DNA of 14,791 nt from JBCFBK01 sp039679975 (GTDB taxonomy: Bacteria > Bacteroidota > Bacteroidia > Bacteroidales > Prolixibacteraceae), in assembly GCA_039679975.1 (NCBI GenBank), contig JBDKTZ010000441.1, forward strand, positions 1 to 14,791. The letters run 5' to 3'. Each line of letters begins with the position of its first letter. The stretch's first letter is position 1. Of this stretch, positions 1 to 8,326 are shown in pieces. The translations under genes were made by a program, and so were the position numbers. Under the pieces are notes generated by a model. It worked only from the letters and a program-made list of their open reading frames with translations, did no database searches and was not told the origin of the DNA.

Positions 1-1473
1 CTTCCCGTAGAAAATCGTTCCTATTTCTATCCTTCGGCTTCGTTGAGCCTGATGTTGGATAAAATTTTTGATACAGGAAAAAATGTTGATCTTCTCAAAA
101 TCAGGGGTGGTTGGGCCCAGGTGGGCAATGACACTTCTCCTTATAATCTGCTTGCCACCTATGGAAATTCAGGGCAGTGGGGCAATGCTACGAGGCTCTC
201 AAAATCGGGAGGTTTGCTTGCTCCGGATTTGAAGCCTGAATTAATTACATCTTACGAATTTGGTACCGACATCCGCTTGTTTTCCAATCGGTTGCGTTTT
301 GAGGGTACCTATTATCGGAAAAATAATGAAAATCAGATATTCTCAGTGCCTCTGGCGGCATCCACAGGCTTTAGCAGTATCTTTATCAACGCCGGGCTCA
401 TTCAAAGTAAAGGCGTTGAGTTCCTGCTGGGAGTCACTCCTGTGAAAACAACCGACTGGCAATGGGATGTAAACATCAACTTCACGAAGAACAAAACCAC
501 CGTCCTTGAACTCGCCGAAGGAATTGACTTTATTGAGGCATGGGACCAGGGGCAGGTGAAAAGTATTGCTTACGCGAAAAACAAGGCCGAGGGTCATGAC
601 GGATTGGTGGGAGATCTGTATTCCCGGAAGATAAAGAGGGTCACTGATAAGAACTCAGATTATTATGGCTATCCGCTTCTGGCGGGTAACGAAACCAACG
701 CCACATGGCAACACGAAGAGGAATATACAAAGGTAGGAAATTATAACCCCGATTTTATTATGGGCATGCAGACCTCGCTTTCCTGGAAAAACTTCACATT
801 GAGTATGACATTCGATTGGCGTTCGGGCGGGCAGTATGTTTCGCAAACCTGGAGGTATTTATCGGAAGACAAGGAGAATGGGGCCTGGCTCGATCGGCTT
901 GGTAATCCCGGTGAGCTGGGGGGCAAGGCAAGCAGCGAGTTGCGTAATTGGATAGTTGCCAACGCTGATAAACTGTTGTTCATGGACCGGCCCGTACCCG
1001 TTGGTGGTCCCACGCCGGAATACGGGGGATTTCCTGAATCGTACAGTGGTACCACCGTGTATGACGGCTTTTTTGCCCCGGGGGTCATCGAAAATATTGA
1101 CAAAAACGGCAATTTCCTCGGTTACAAAGAAAATCTTGGCGGTGAAGGCACTAACTTTCTGCCCTCTGCGCTGAACTATCCGTGGGACATTGGCGAGTCG
1201 AATCTTTTCGACGCCGACTACATCAAACTGAGAGAGGTATCATTGAGTTATCAATTGCCAAACAGAATCGCACAACGATGGGGGATGACAGATATTAATT
1301 TTTCAGTATATAGCCGCAATATTATTCTATGGACCAAAGCGTCAGCGTTGGGGGTAGATCCCGAAAGAGCATTTCAGGCGGAAAGCGGCGGAAAATTCAA
1401 CCAGGGAGTTGAGCGGTACAATGTCGAACCCTGGGCCGTCCCCATCGGGTTTAAATTAAGCTTCTCTTTTTAA
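1..1473 (+). CDS. SusC/RagA-family TonB-dependent outer-membrane transporter, C-terminal part (5' end outside window)
   Basis: This is the C-terminal half of a SusC-like beta-barrel that imports glycan fragments across the outer membrane with TonB energy. The frame is open from base 1; the first visible Met-like codon (TTG at 43) is internal, because codons 1-42 (LPVENRSYFYPSAS) match the internal LPEENRSYFYPSAS of the second SusC at about residue 650. The signal peptide, carboxypeptidase-like domain and plug therefore lie outside the window, about 650 codons if the two are co-linear. Visible SusC barrel hallmarks are LKIRGGWAQVGND, LRFEGTYY, NYNPDFIMG, the FDWRSGGQYVSQT block, YIKLREVSLSYQLP and SVYSRNIILWTKA near the end. 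The protein ends in FSF, and a terminal Phe is usual for barrel assembly. The SusD-like gene follows after 18 nt. The family call is firm; the substrate is unknown. Confidence 0.95.
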   Translation, partial: LPVENRSYFYPSASLSLMLDKIFDTGKNVDLLKIRGGWAQVGNDTSPYNLLATYGNSGQWGNATRLSKSGGLLAPDLKPELITSYEFGTDIRLFSNRLRFEGTYYRKNNENQIFSVPLAASTGFSSIFINAGLIQSKGVEFLLGVTPVKTTDWQWDVNINFTKNKTTVLELAEGIDFIEAWDQGQVKSIAYAKNKAEGHDGLVGDLYSRKIKRVTDKNSDYYGYPLLAGNETNATWQHEEEYTKVGNYNPDFIMGMQTSLSWKNFTLSMTFDWRSGGQYVSQTWRYLSEDKENGAWLDRLGNPGELGGKASSELRNWIVANADKLLFMDRPVPVGGPTPEYGGFPESYSGTTVYDGFFAPGVIENIDKNGNFLGYKENLGGEGTNFLPSALNYPWDIGESNLFDADYIKLREVSLSYQLPNRIAQRWGMTDINFSVYSRNIILWTKASALGVDPERAFQAESGGKFNQGVERYNVEPWAVPIGFKLSFSF

Positions 1474-1491
1474 CAGTTTAAAATTACGATC

Positions 1492-3144
1492 ATGAGAAAC
1501 ATACATAAAAGCTTTATTTTTATTTTGACATTCGTCTTTATCATTGTTGCTTCATGTAAAGACCTTACCGAAATAAATATTAACCCGAACGACATTGCTC
1601 CGGAAATTGCCGATGTCAATCTTTTACTCCCAACTATCATTACCGAGATTGGACAAACAGTTCTTGGTTTGGGGTTTGGCGATATTGCCGGGGTTATGCA
1701 GCATACTCAGAAAGACGGTTGGTCGGGCGGACACAACAGCTATGACTGGAACAATGCAGGTCAAAGTTGGTCAGGGTATTATGGGATCCTGCGAAATGCT
1801 GACGAATACTACAATAAGGCGGTGGCAGGAGGATACGAGTTTCATCAGGGTGTCGGGCTAATTCTGAAAGCATATACTTTTGGGCTGATAACCGATCTTT
1901 GGGGTGACGCTCCTTATACCGATGCGCTGAAGGCAGAACAGGGAGCCGATTTTTTCAAACCAAAATTCGATGCGCAACAAGACATTTATCATGGGATCCT
2001 TGCTGATCTGGAAAAAGCCAATACGCTTCTTTCAAAAAACACTGCTGAATACGAAAACATCAATTCGATACAAGATGTACTCTATAACGGAAACGTGACT
2101 AAATGGAGAAAACTGGCCAATTCGCTGGCACTCCGTTATTATATGCGTTTATCGGTAAAAGAATCCGCTTATGCGGAAGAAGGCATAAAGAAAATAACGT
2201 CCGACAGCGGAAAATACCCGTTAATAACCACCTCTGATGATGATGCCAATATCGGGTACATCGGAGCAGCTGCAGGCGACTCCTGGCCCACCAATACCGT
2301 ATACGATGTGTCTCCAAGCGGAAGCTATATGCGGCTAAAACTTTGCTCCACTTTAGTAGAAACCCTCCAGCAACTGAAGGACCCCAGGCTTGCCGTTTGG
2401 GCTAATAAAATAGAAATTCCTTTTGTATTGGTCAGCGGAACGGGCATAGACCGCGTTGTTAACGGGAAACGTGAAATCTCACAGGATGTTGCAGACGCAT
2501 ACCTGGCCACTAACGGGGTGAGCATAGACTTCGACCAGGAATACGTGGGGATCACTCCGGGATGTAGAGTAGCGCAGATTTATAACAAAAAGCCCGACGC
2601 CGGACAAGGCACCTACAATCCTCATGTTTCGCAACTAAATAATATTTACAAGGCAGCCAAAGGCGATTTGTTGCAGATGAGACTTGTGTCTGCGGCGGAA
2701 ATCAATTTCATCCTTGCCGAAGCAGCCATGCATGGATGGAGTCCAGGAACTCCGGAAGCGCATTACGCCAATGGTATACAGCAATCGTTCAATGCCTGGG
2801 GAATTGGAAGTTCATTTAACAACTACATCGGGAAAGTTCCTTACTCTGGCCTTGAAAGTATAATGACGCAGAAATGGATTGCAAGCTGGTCGGCTGCCGT
2901 TGAAGCCTGGTTTGACTGGCGGAGAACAGGCTTGCCGAACCTGCAGACAGGCGAAGTCGCAAAAAGACCAGCACTGCCACTGCGTTTCTATTATAATTTA
3001 AACGATGAAATTGAAAAAAATGAAATTAACGCAAACGCAGCCATCCTAAAACTTGAGCCAACCGGTTTTTTAGGAGATGAAGGAAGTAACAACAGTGCCT
3101 GGTCTAAAATGTGGGTCCTGCAGGGACCCGGAAAACCTTATTGA
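1492..3144 (+). CDS. SusD/RagB-family nutrient-binding outer-membrane lipoprotein
   Basis: This 550-aa lipoprotein is the surface lid and binding partner of the SusC-like barrel encoded 18 nt upstream. A lipoprotein signal runs from residue 1 to the lipobox VASC, with the lipidated Cys at residue 22 followed by KDL, an acidic start that fits surface-exposed Bacteroidota lipoproteins. Family features are NINPND near residues 29-34, GDIAGVMQ around 63-70, the TPR-region hallmark LWGDAPYTDAL at 136-146, a second helical block with AEINFILAEAAMHGW, and FDWRRTGLPNL starting at residue 474. Its many Trp and Tyr residues are typical of glycan-binding SusD proteins. The short spacing implies co-transcription and co-translation with the transporter. 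It resembles the SusD-like_2 subtype (SusD/RagB nutrient-binding lipoproteins) more than classical starch SusD. It has a co-linear paralogue at 13687. The substrate is not predictable from sequence alone. Confidence 0.96.
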   Translation: MRNIHKSFIFILTFVFIIVASCKDLTEININPNDIAPEIADVNLLLPTIITEIGQTVLGLGFGDIAGVMQHTQKDGWSGGHNSYDWNNAGQSWSGYYGILRNADEYYNKAVAGGYEFHQGVGLILKAYTFGLITDLWGDAPYTDALKAEQGADFFKPKFDAQQDIYHGILADLEKANTLLSKNTAEYENINSIQDVLYNGNVTKWRKLANSLALRYYMRLSVKESAYAEEGIKKITSDSGKYPLITTSDDDANIGYIGAAAGDSWPTNTVYDVSPSGSYMRLKLCSTLVETLQQLKDPRLAVWANKIEIPFVLVSGTGIDRVVNGKREISQDVADAYLATNGVSIDFDQEYVGITPGCRVAQIYNKKPDAGQGTYNPHVSQLNNIYKAAKGDLLQMRLVSAAEINFILAEAAMHGWSPGTPEAHYANGIQQSFNAWGIGSSFNNYIGKVPYSGLESIMTQKWIASWSAAVEAWFDWRRTGLPNLQTGEVAKRPALPLRFYYNLNDEIEKNEINANAAILKLEPTGFLGDEGSNNSAWSKMWVLQGPGKPY

Positions 3145-3163
3145 ATTGACTATTTACAAATAA

Positions 3164-3217
3164 ACCGCGGAGGTGCTGAGGTATAGAGAAAATTTTCTGA
3201 TCCGGCGTCTTTGCGGT
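3164..3217. repeat. Imperfect 54-bp palindrome in the intergenic gap
   Basis: The left arm begins ACCGCGGAGGTGCTGAGG and the right arm ends GGCGTCTTTGCGGT, which is its approximate reverse complement. The centre AGAAAATTTTCT (3187-3198) is a perfect 12-bp palindrome. The arms differ by 4 nt in length, so a folded form would carry small bulges. It fills most of the 88-nt gap between the SusD gene and the hydrolase gene. From memory it resembles dispersed intergenic palindromes of the GCAGAG/CTCTGCG type found in many environmental bacteria, but this needs a genome-wide copy count. It could act as an RNA hairpin that stabilises or attenuates the operon transcript, or be a mobile palindromic element. 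Confidence 0.65.
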
Positions 3218-3232
3218 AAAAATAAACAGAAG

Positions 3233-4597
3233 ATGAGAAAAGCGATATTCAATTTTTTAGTTTTATCAGTAATTGCAGCAATCCTGGCTGCCTGTTCCGT
3301 TAAACCGCAGCCCGTTACCCCTGACAATGCGTTGCGATCGTACCTTGGCAACGACGACCGGTCGTTTGAGTGGAAAACTCAGGACTCAACAACAGCGGAA
3401 GGCGCTAAAATTTACCGGCTGATTATGACTTCGCAAACCTGGAGAGACACAACATGGAACCACGAAATGACTGTTATTGTACCCGATTCGGTAAAATACA
3501 ACGATGCACTCCTGTTTATTACAGGCGGAAGCATTAAAAACGGTGTACCCAATATTCATCAGTGGGACAAAGATGAAATTGTGTCGTTCGGGCAAATAGC
3601 CAAAATCAACAAAGCCATCGTTTCCATTCTCTGGCAGGTACCCAATCAGCCCCGGTATGGCGGCCTTACCGAAGATGCATTAATTTCGTACACGCTCCAT
3701 AATTATCAGAACGACCACGACTTCACCTGGCCGCTTTTGTTTCCCATGACAAAAAGCGCTGTTCGTGCGATGGATGCCATTCAGGAGTTTGCAGCCCGGA
3801 AAAATAAGCCGGTAGATGAGTTTGTGGTCTCGGGCGCATCGAAACGAGGCTGGACAACCTGGCTTACCGGCGCCAGTGATAATCGGGTGAAAGCGATCGG
3901 TCCGATGGTGATCGACATGCTGAACATGCCTCTCAGTCTGGATTACCACAAAGTCACCTGGGGGGACTACAGCATCCAGATTGAAGATTACGTGAAACTG
4001 GGAATCGCACAGCAAGTGGGTACGCCGGGTGGTTCCGATCTTGTTAAGATGATTGATCCATACTCCTATCGGAAAACGCTGACTATGCCAAAAATGATTT
4101 TTATGGGCACAAACGACGAATACTGGCCGGTAGACGCTGTAAAAAATTATATCGACAGTATTCCCGGTGAAAACCATATTTGTTATACGCCCAATGCGGG
4201 ACACGGGCTGGGTGATAAAAAAACCGCATTAGGTACTTTGAGTGCCTTTTTTGCGTCGGTTATTTCCGGTCAGCCGGTACCAAAATGCGACTATTCAGTT
4301 TCATCCGAAACCGGAAAAATTGTCGTAACCCTGAATGCAGACAAGGAATTATTGACCGATGCCGTTGTCTGGAGCGCAAGCTCCCCTAACCGTGAATTCA
4401 GAGACAAAACCTGGACAAGTGTCAGTCTCGGCAAAACGGGAGTCGACAGTTTTATCTATGAAACATCTGCGCCTGATTCCGGGTACCAGGCTTTTTATAT
4501 TGACCTGAAATATAAAGCGCCTTTTGGGGGAGAATTTACACAAAGTACGAGAATGTTCCTGACCGACAGTACAGGCATTTTGCCCGCAGGTAAATAA
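3233..4597 (+). CDS. PhoPQ-activated pathogenicity-related (PqaA-like) alpha/beta-hydrolase lipoprotein
   Basis: This is a 454-aa predicted lipoprotein of the PqaA / PhoPQ-related family (alpha/beta-hydrolase fold; biochemical role poorly defined). I place the start at ATG 3233 because it opens directly onto a lipoprotein signal (MRKAIFNFLV, lipobox LAAC, Cys21). An upstream GTG at 3173 is in frame but would translate the palindrome and put charged residues before the signal. Family motifs are the MTSQTW...W block near residues 65-75, LLFITGGS at 93-100, the nucleophile elbow GASKRG with Ser203, the acid region GTNDEYWP with Asp295, and NAGHG with His324. The order Ser-Asp-His fits a catalytic triad. 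A beta-rich C-terminal segment (about 350-454) follows. Unlike the SusD proteins, residues after Cys21 (SVKPQ) lack acidic export-type residues, so I infer a periplasm-facing location. It follows the SusCD pair and precedes a PHP hydrolase, suggesting an esterase-like or peptidase-like accessory role. Confidence 0.88.
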   Translation: MRKAIFNFLVLSVIAAILAACSVKPQPVTPDNALRSYLGNDDRSFEWKTQDSTTAEGAKIYRLIMTSQTWRDTTWNHEMTVIVPDSVKYNDALLFITGGSIKNGVPNIHQWDKDEIVSFGQIAKINKAIVSILWQVPNQPRYGGLTEDALISYTLHNYQNDHDFTWPLLFPMTKSAVRAMDAIQEFAARKNKPVDEFVVSGASKRGWTTWLTGASDNRVKAIGPMVIDMLNMPLSLDYHKVTWGDYSIQIEDYVKLGIAQQVGTPGGSDLVKMIDPYSYRKTLTMPKMIFMGTNDEYWPVDAVKNYIDSIPGENHICYTPNAGHGLGDKKTALGTLSAFFASVISGQPVPKCDYSVSSETGKIVVTLNADKELLTDAVVWSASSPNREFRDKTWTSVSLGKTGVDSFIYETSAPDSGYQAFYIDLKYKAPFGGEFTQSTRMFLTDSTGILPAGK

Positions 4598-4630
4598 TCG
4601 TCCGCTTTACAAACTGAGACAGGTTGCCGG

Positions 4631-5959
4631 ATGCAGCAAGGCATGAATAATCAAAAAAAAATATTCAAGGGTATAAAATGCCTGATCCTGATCGGATTCG
4701 GGCTGATGCTGGTATTAACTTTGATCTTTTTGGTACCTGCTTTATGGCGAAACCTCATAAGTTATCCCCGGTTTGAGAAAGCAGTTGCCGATTTCAACAA
4801 GCTTTGCAAAGAACCGGGTACTGTTACTGCCTTCAATACCTACAGGGGCGTGATGCATGTACACAGCTACCTGTCGCACGACAGTGAGGGAACGTTGACC
4901 GATATTATTCCTGCAGCAAAAAATGCAGGTATTGATTTTATCTTTTTCACCGATCATCCGCGGTTTGACCTCGATACCTTCCCGCACGGCTACAACGGCT
5001 TTTATGAGGACATACTCGTTGTACCGGGAAGTGAAAAGCAGGGGTTTGATACCTGGCCGCTGGATTCGTCTGTAATTGACTGGAAAGAAAATAAGGACAC
5101 CATTGTTAAAAATGTGGTCCGAAAAGGCGGGATCCTTTTTTATGCCCATAGCGAAGAGCCGCATAACTGGGATAATCCGTATTTCCAGGGTATGGAAATT
5201 TACAATATTCATACCGACACCAAAGATGAAACACTGGCAGCGCATATTGTCAACTTCACGATCAATGGAAGGCGCTACCGGCACTGGGCATTTCGGGAAA
5301 TGTTTGACGAGCAGAAAACCATTCTTGCGCTTTGGGATTCGCTGAACACAAACCGCAAAATTATAGGTTTCTCGGCTGTTGACACGCACGAAAATCAAAA
5401 TTTCAGAGCCAGATATCTCGACGATGGACGGGTGGAATGGCTTGGTCCGAATGCAAAACCGATCGATACGGTCAGGATCAGCTTTTGGAATCGCTGGCTG
5501 TATAGTGAACCGGACCCGAGTGGTTGGATCTTTAAATGGATGGTCGATACCTACCCATCAACGTTCAATCATGTTACCAATTATGTTTTGGCCGATACCC
5601 TCACGCTTGAATCGCTGACGCAAAACATCAAAGCCGGACATTTATTCACCGCATTTAAAAGCCTGGGCGATGCCAAAGGCTTTCAGTTCAGAGCTGAAAA
5701 TGCAAATGGGGAAACCAGCGCGGTTTTGGGTGATTCGGTGCAGACTCTTCATCTAAAAACGCTGTATGCTGTTTCTCCTTTGCCCGGCCAGTACCGTCTG
5801 ATTCATAACGGACGGCAAATCGACGTTTCGGGCGGAGAAGTTTACACATACACCTGGTCCGGTATAGTTGAAAAAGGGACTTACCGTATCGAGATACATA
5901 TTAAGTTGAACGGCAACTATATTCCCTGGCTATATACAAATCCGATTTATGTTTACTGA
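4631..5959 (+). CDS. Membrane-anchored PHP-domain metallohydrolase
   Basis: This 442-aa protein has one N-terminal membrane segment (about residues 17-38) after a basic start (NQKKIFKGIK), then a PHP-type metal-dependent hydrolase domain, so the catalytic part is probably periplasmic. Likely metal ligands in PHP order are His76 and His78 in GVMHVHSY, the following SHDSEGT (His83, Asp84), FTDH (Asp108, His109), GSEKQG with Glu135, YAHSEEP with His173, and AVDTHEN with Asp251 and His253. Residues about 340-442 form a beta-rich C-terminal region without a recognised motif. This layout resembles CehA/McbA-type exported PHP proteins; PHP enzymes cleave phosphoesters or related bonds, and the substrate here is unknown. 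A second in-frame ATG at 4643 (MNNQKK) is an equally good start. The gene lies 33 nt after the PqaA-like gene, probably in one operon, and ends in a short convergent gap with no clear terminator. Confidence 0.85.
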   Translation: MQQGMNNQKKIFKGIKCLILIGFGLMLVLTLIFLVPALWRNLISYPRFEKAVADFNKLCKEPGTVTAFNTYRGVMHVHSYLSHDSEGTLTDIIPAAKNAGIDFIFFTDHPRFDLDTFPHGYNGFYEDILVVPGSEKQGFDTWPLDSSVIDWKENKDTIVKNVVRKGGILFYAHSEEPHNWDNPYFQGMEIYNIHTDTKDETLAAHIVNFTINGRRYRHWAFREMFDEQKTILALWDSLNTNRKIIGFSAVDTHENQNFRARYLDDGRVEWLGPNAKPIDTVRISFWNRWLYSEPDPSGWIFKWMVDTYPSTFNHVTNYVLADTLTLESLTQNIKAGHLFTAFKSLGDAKGFQFRAENANGETSAVLGDSVQTLHLKTLYAVSPLPGQYRLIHNGRQIDVSGGEVYTYTWSGIVEKGTYRIEIHIKLNGNYIPWLYTNPIYVY

Positions 5960-6072
5960 TTTTAACCGTGAAACCATTTTATTCTTTAACCATCATTTAC
6001 TGTTTTCTTGTACAAATACATTACCCGCATATCGTCTGGAGAAATGACAGGCAAGTTGATGAAAAAGAAGCA

Positions 6073-8190
6073 TTAATGTTTCAATGAATTAAATCTTTCC
6101 ATGATTTCTTTCCAATCGGTCAGTTCGATTCCGTTGTCTCTGAAATAACCGATGACGACAGGGTCTGTAAACAGCCTGGCTTCCCAGACACGCTGTTGCC
6201 ACGACCCTGTGATCGATTTGAGATTATCTGTTTCAACTGAAGGGTGAAAAATAATTTCAGTGATCCCGTCCTTGAGCGAGTTGACCAACGCCATGAAATT
6301 CGCTCGTTTCAGTTCATAGGTTTTTCCGTCAGGCACACTGGTAAAATTGTCGAGTTTTGGAAGTTTATAAACATTCAGAATTTCGATAACCCTATCGGTG
6401 ATCGGATAGCCTGCATTCCTGTATTTTCGGACCACTTCAGGATCGGACAAATCGATGGCATTGGCGGGGATCCTGTATTCTCCGGCAACTTTCAGAAAAA
6501 CAGCGACATAGTCAGGCGATCCGTACAATGTTCCCATGTGGGTATCGATGTGTGAGGGTTTCAGTCCCGATGCCAGCATCCGGTCTATTTGAGCGCGGAT
6601 TTCGGTTTCCACCTCCTGTGGACTTGCGTGCATGACTACTTCGGGCACATCGTGATAAAGTTTGCCTTCAGGATCTAATAATCCCGGCACTTTGGCAGGG
6701 TCTGTAACCGGTCCCCAGCGATAGGTTTTCCATTCGCTGGTCAGGGTAAGATGAGCGCCAATATCAGCGCCGGGGTGTTTTATTGCCCAGGCAATAAAAT
6801 CATTTGCACTGGGGCAAGGCATCATTACTGCTCCTGAGTTGATAAAACCGTTCTGAATATAAAATTTGCCGGCTTCGTTGGCTTCAGGGCACATCCCCAA
6901 ATCGTCCATATGAAGGAGCAGGATCTTTTTACCTTTTGGAAAGCCGAGTTTTTCAGCATTTGTCATTTCAGCAGGATTTTCCATGATCCATTTTGGTGAA
7001 AACACAGTGTGTCTGATCGTTTTATCATTTTTCACATTCCAGGAATAAGATACATGAATCAAGCCGTCTTTTGTTTCAATTACGGTCGGATAGGAAAAGC
7101 TTCCCTCTTTATTATTTTCCAGATACCTGGTCCATTTCCATGTTTTTCCCTCATCATCCGAGAGACTGACCGCCAGCCGGTATCGTCCGTCTTCAGAATC
7201 ATTGTATACCATCAGTAAATTTCCGTCTTTGAGCATTATGGCATCCACGCTCGATCCGGGATTTGGCAGATCAGTTTTTTGTGCGGCACTCCATGTCAAA
7301 CCGTCGTCAATGGATTCACTTTTCATGATACGACCCGGAGCATCGCCGTTGTCACGCATAAAGGCCACCAACGTCCCGTCTTTTTTTCGGATAATGGATG
7401 GCTGGATATTTCCCCGTCCTACGATTGGCATGGAAGGTTTCCAATGATCACCCTGATCGTCCGAAATACCGACCAGCGAGAGGTTAAATCCATCAGAATA
7501 TAAAGGAAGCAGTATTCTTCCTGAAGGAAGGATTAACGGCTTGATGCGCGACATCCATCCCGTTTCTCTTTTTAGGGGATCCTTTGCTGCTTCGGTAATT
7601 TGTTTCTCGTACGCAGGAGCATAGGCTGCCCATGCCAGTTCCGGAGCTTTCAGCCCATTAAATTGATCTGCCAGGTTTTTTGCAAATTCTTCCCCAGGCT
7701 TCAGCAGTATAATATCCTGCCATTCCCATTTGGGAGGACCATCATTCAGATAGTCGGATGATATCCGGGTTTTCAGGACTGAATTTTCCCACTGGTTGGC
7801 TACAACGACGATCCAGATCAGATGCAGTCGGCCTTTTTGATCGATAAACAACGTCGGATTGCAATCCGGATTATCAGGCGTATCGGCAAGGATAAAGGGT
7901 TCGCTCCATTTCGATCCTCCCTTTTTCAGACGGGCTCCTTTGATCATTACGTCGTTTGCAGTGCGCTCGCCGGAGCCCTGGAACCAGCAGCTTAGTAAAT
8001 CGCCGTTTGGAAGCTCCGTAATCGCGCTGCTGTGCACATGCTGCCCCTGCACAGCAAAAACAGCTTCACTCCTGAAGAACGGTTCGCGTACTGTCTGACC
8101 GGGCGTTGCCGCCTTTGAACGGGAAATAGTCAAAGACAAGCCTGTAATCATGCATGTAACGGTGAAAATTTTGCTGAATGTAATTTTCAT
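6073..8190 (-). CDS. Secreted fusion: sialidase-fold BNR/Asp-box propeller plus YdjC/ChbG-type carbohydrate deacetylase
   Basis: This 705-aa protein has a signal peptide (residues 1 to about 27, cleavage near SKA) and no lipobox, so it is likely periplasmic or secreted. Residues about 35-400 are a sialidase-like beta-propeller (BNR_2 type) with three Asp-boxes: SDDQGDHW (243-250), SIDDGLTW (293-300) and SDDEGKTW (344-351). The FRIP arginine motif of true sialidases is not visible, so sialic-acid cleavage is not supported. Residues about 420-705 are a YdjC/ChbG-type deacetylase: HMDDLG (Asp429, Asp430), GAHLTLTSEW (His480), SHIDTHMG (His547, Asp549, His551) and FHPS (His649). These match the metal-site Asp and His residues of ChbG, which deacetylates chitooligosaccharides. 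The deacetylase module is about 285 residues, near full family length. The gene is transcribed divergently from the polytopic membrane protein. The inferred role is recognition or cleavage of a glycan plus removal of an acetyl group. Confidence 0.9.
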   Translation of the reverse strand: MKITFSKIFTVTCMITGLSLTISRSKAATPGQTVREPFFRSEAVFAVQGQHVHSSAITELPNGDLLSCWFQGSGERTANDVMIKGARLKKGGSKWSEPFILADTPDNPDCNPTLFIDQKGRLHLIWIVVVANQWENSVLKTRISSDYLNDGPPKWEWQDIILLKPGEEFAKNLADQFNGLKAPELAWAAYAPAYEKQITEAAKDPLKRETGWMSRIKPLILPSGRILLPLYSDGFNLSLVGISDDQGDHWKPSMPIVGRGNIQPSIIRKKDGTLVAFMRDNGDAPGRIMKSESIDDGLTWSAAQKTDLPNPGSSVDAIMLKDGNLLMVYNDSEDGRYRLAVSLSDDEGKTWKWTRYLENNKEGSFSYPTVIETKDGLIHVSYSWNVKNDKTIRHTVFSPKWIMENPAEMTNAEKLGFPKGKKILLLHMDDLGMCPEANEAGKFYIQNGFINSGAVMMPCPSANDFIAWAIKHPGADIGAHLTLTSEWKTYRWGPVTDPAKVPGLLDPEGKLYHDVPEVVMHASPQEVETEIRAQIDRMLASGLKPSHIDTHMGTLYGSPDYVAVFLKVAGEYRIPANAIDLSDPEVVRKYRNAGYPITDRVIEILNVYKLPKLDNFTSVPDGKTYELKRANFMALVNSLKDGITEIIFHPSVETDNLKSITGSWQQRVWEARLFTDPVVIGYFRDNGIELTDWKEIMERFNSLKH

Positions 8191-8223
8191 TTTTACCGAT
8201 TTTTGTAGTCCTTATCAAAGTAA

Positions 8224-8231
8224 CAAATTTA
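8224..8231 (-). promoter_or_regulatory. Candidate Bacteroidota -7 promoter element for the sialidase/deacetylase gene
   Basis: Read on the - strand this is TAAATTTG, an exact match to the Bacteroidota primary sigma factor -7 consensus TAnnTTTG. It lies 33 nt upstream of the ATG at 8190, giving a short 5' leader. No TTTG -33 element is visible at the expected distance upstream, so the call is weak. Confidence 0.35.
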
Positions 8232-8326
8232 TAGAATAATTTACTCCTTCTTTTTTAATCAGAACACATGATATTTTAACCCGATAAGAATCGCTTGATT
8301 TTACGATAGTCGTCAGGAACGAGTAG

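Noticed and set aside
43..45. TTG as the true start of the first SusC-like frame
   Set aside because: The frame is open through base 1 and codons before 43 match conserved internal barrel residues of the complete SusC, so the gene is cut by the window edge.
3173..3232. GTG start 60 nt upstream, in frame with the PqaA-like gene
   Set aside because: The extra 20 residues are translated palindrome sequence and would place charged residues before the lipoprotein signal; ATG 3233 begins directly at the signal.
4742..5398. 218-aa open frame on the - strand
   Set aside because: Antisense shadow of the PHP hydrolase, whose metal-binding motifs are intact in the + frame.
6990..8110. Calling the propeller domain an active exo-alpha-sialidase
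   Set aside because: Asp-boxes show the fold, but the FRIP arginine motif is not visible, so only a sialidase-fold domain can be claimed.
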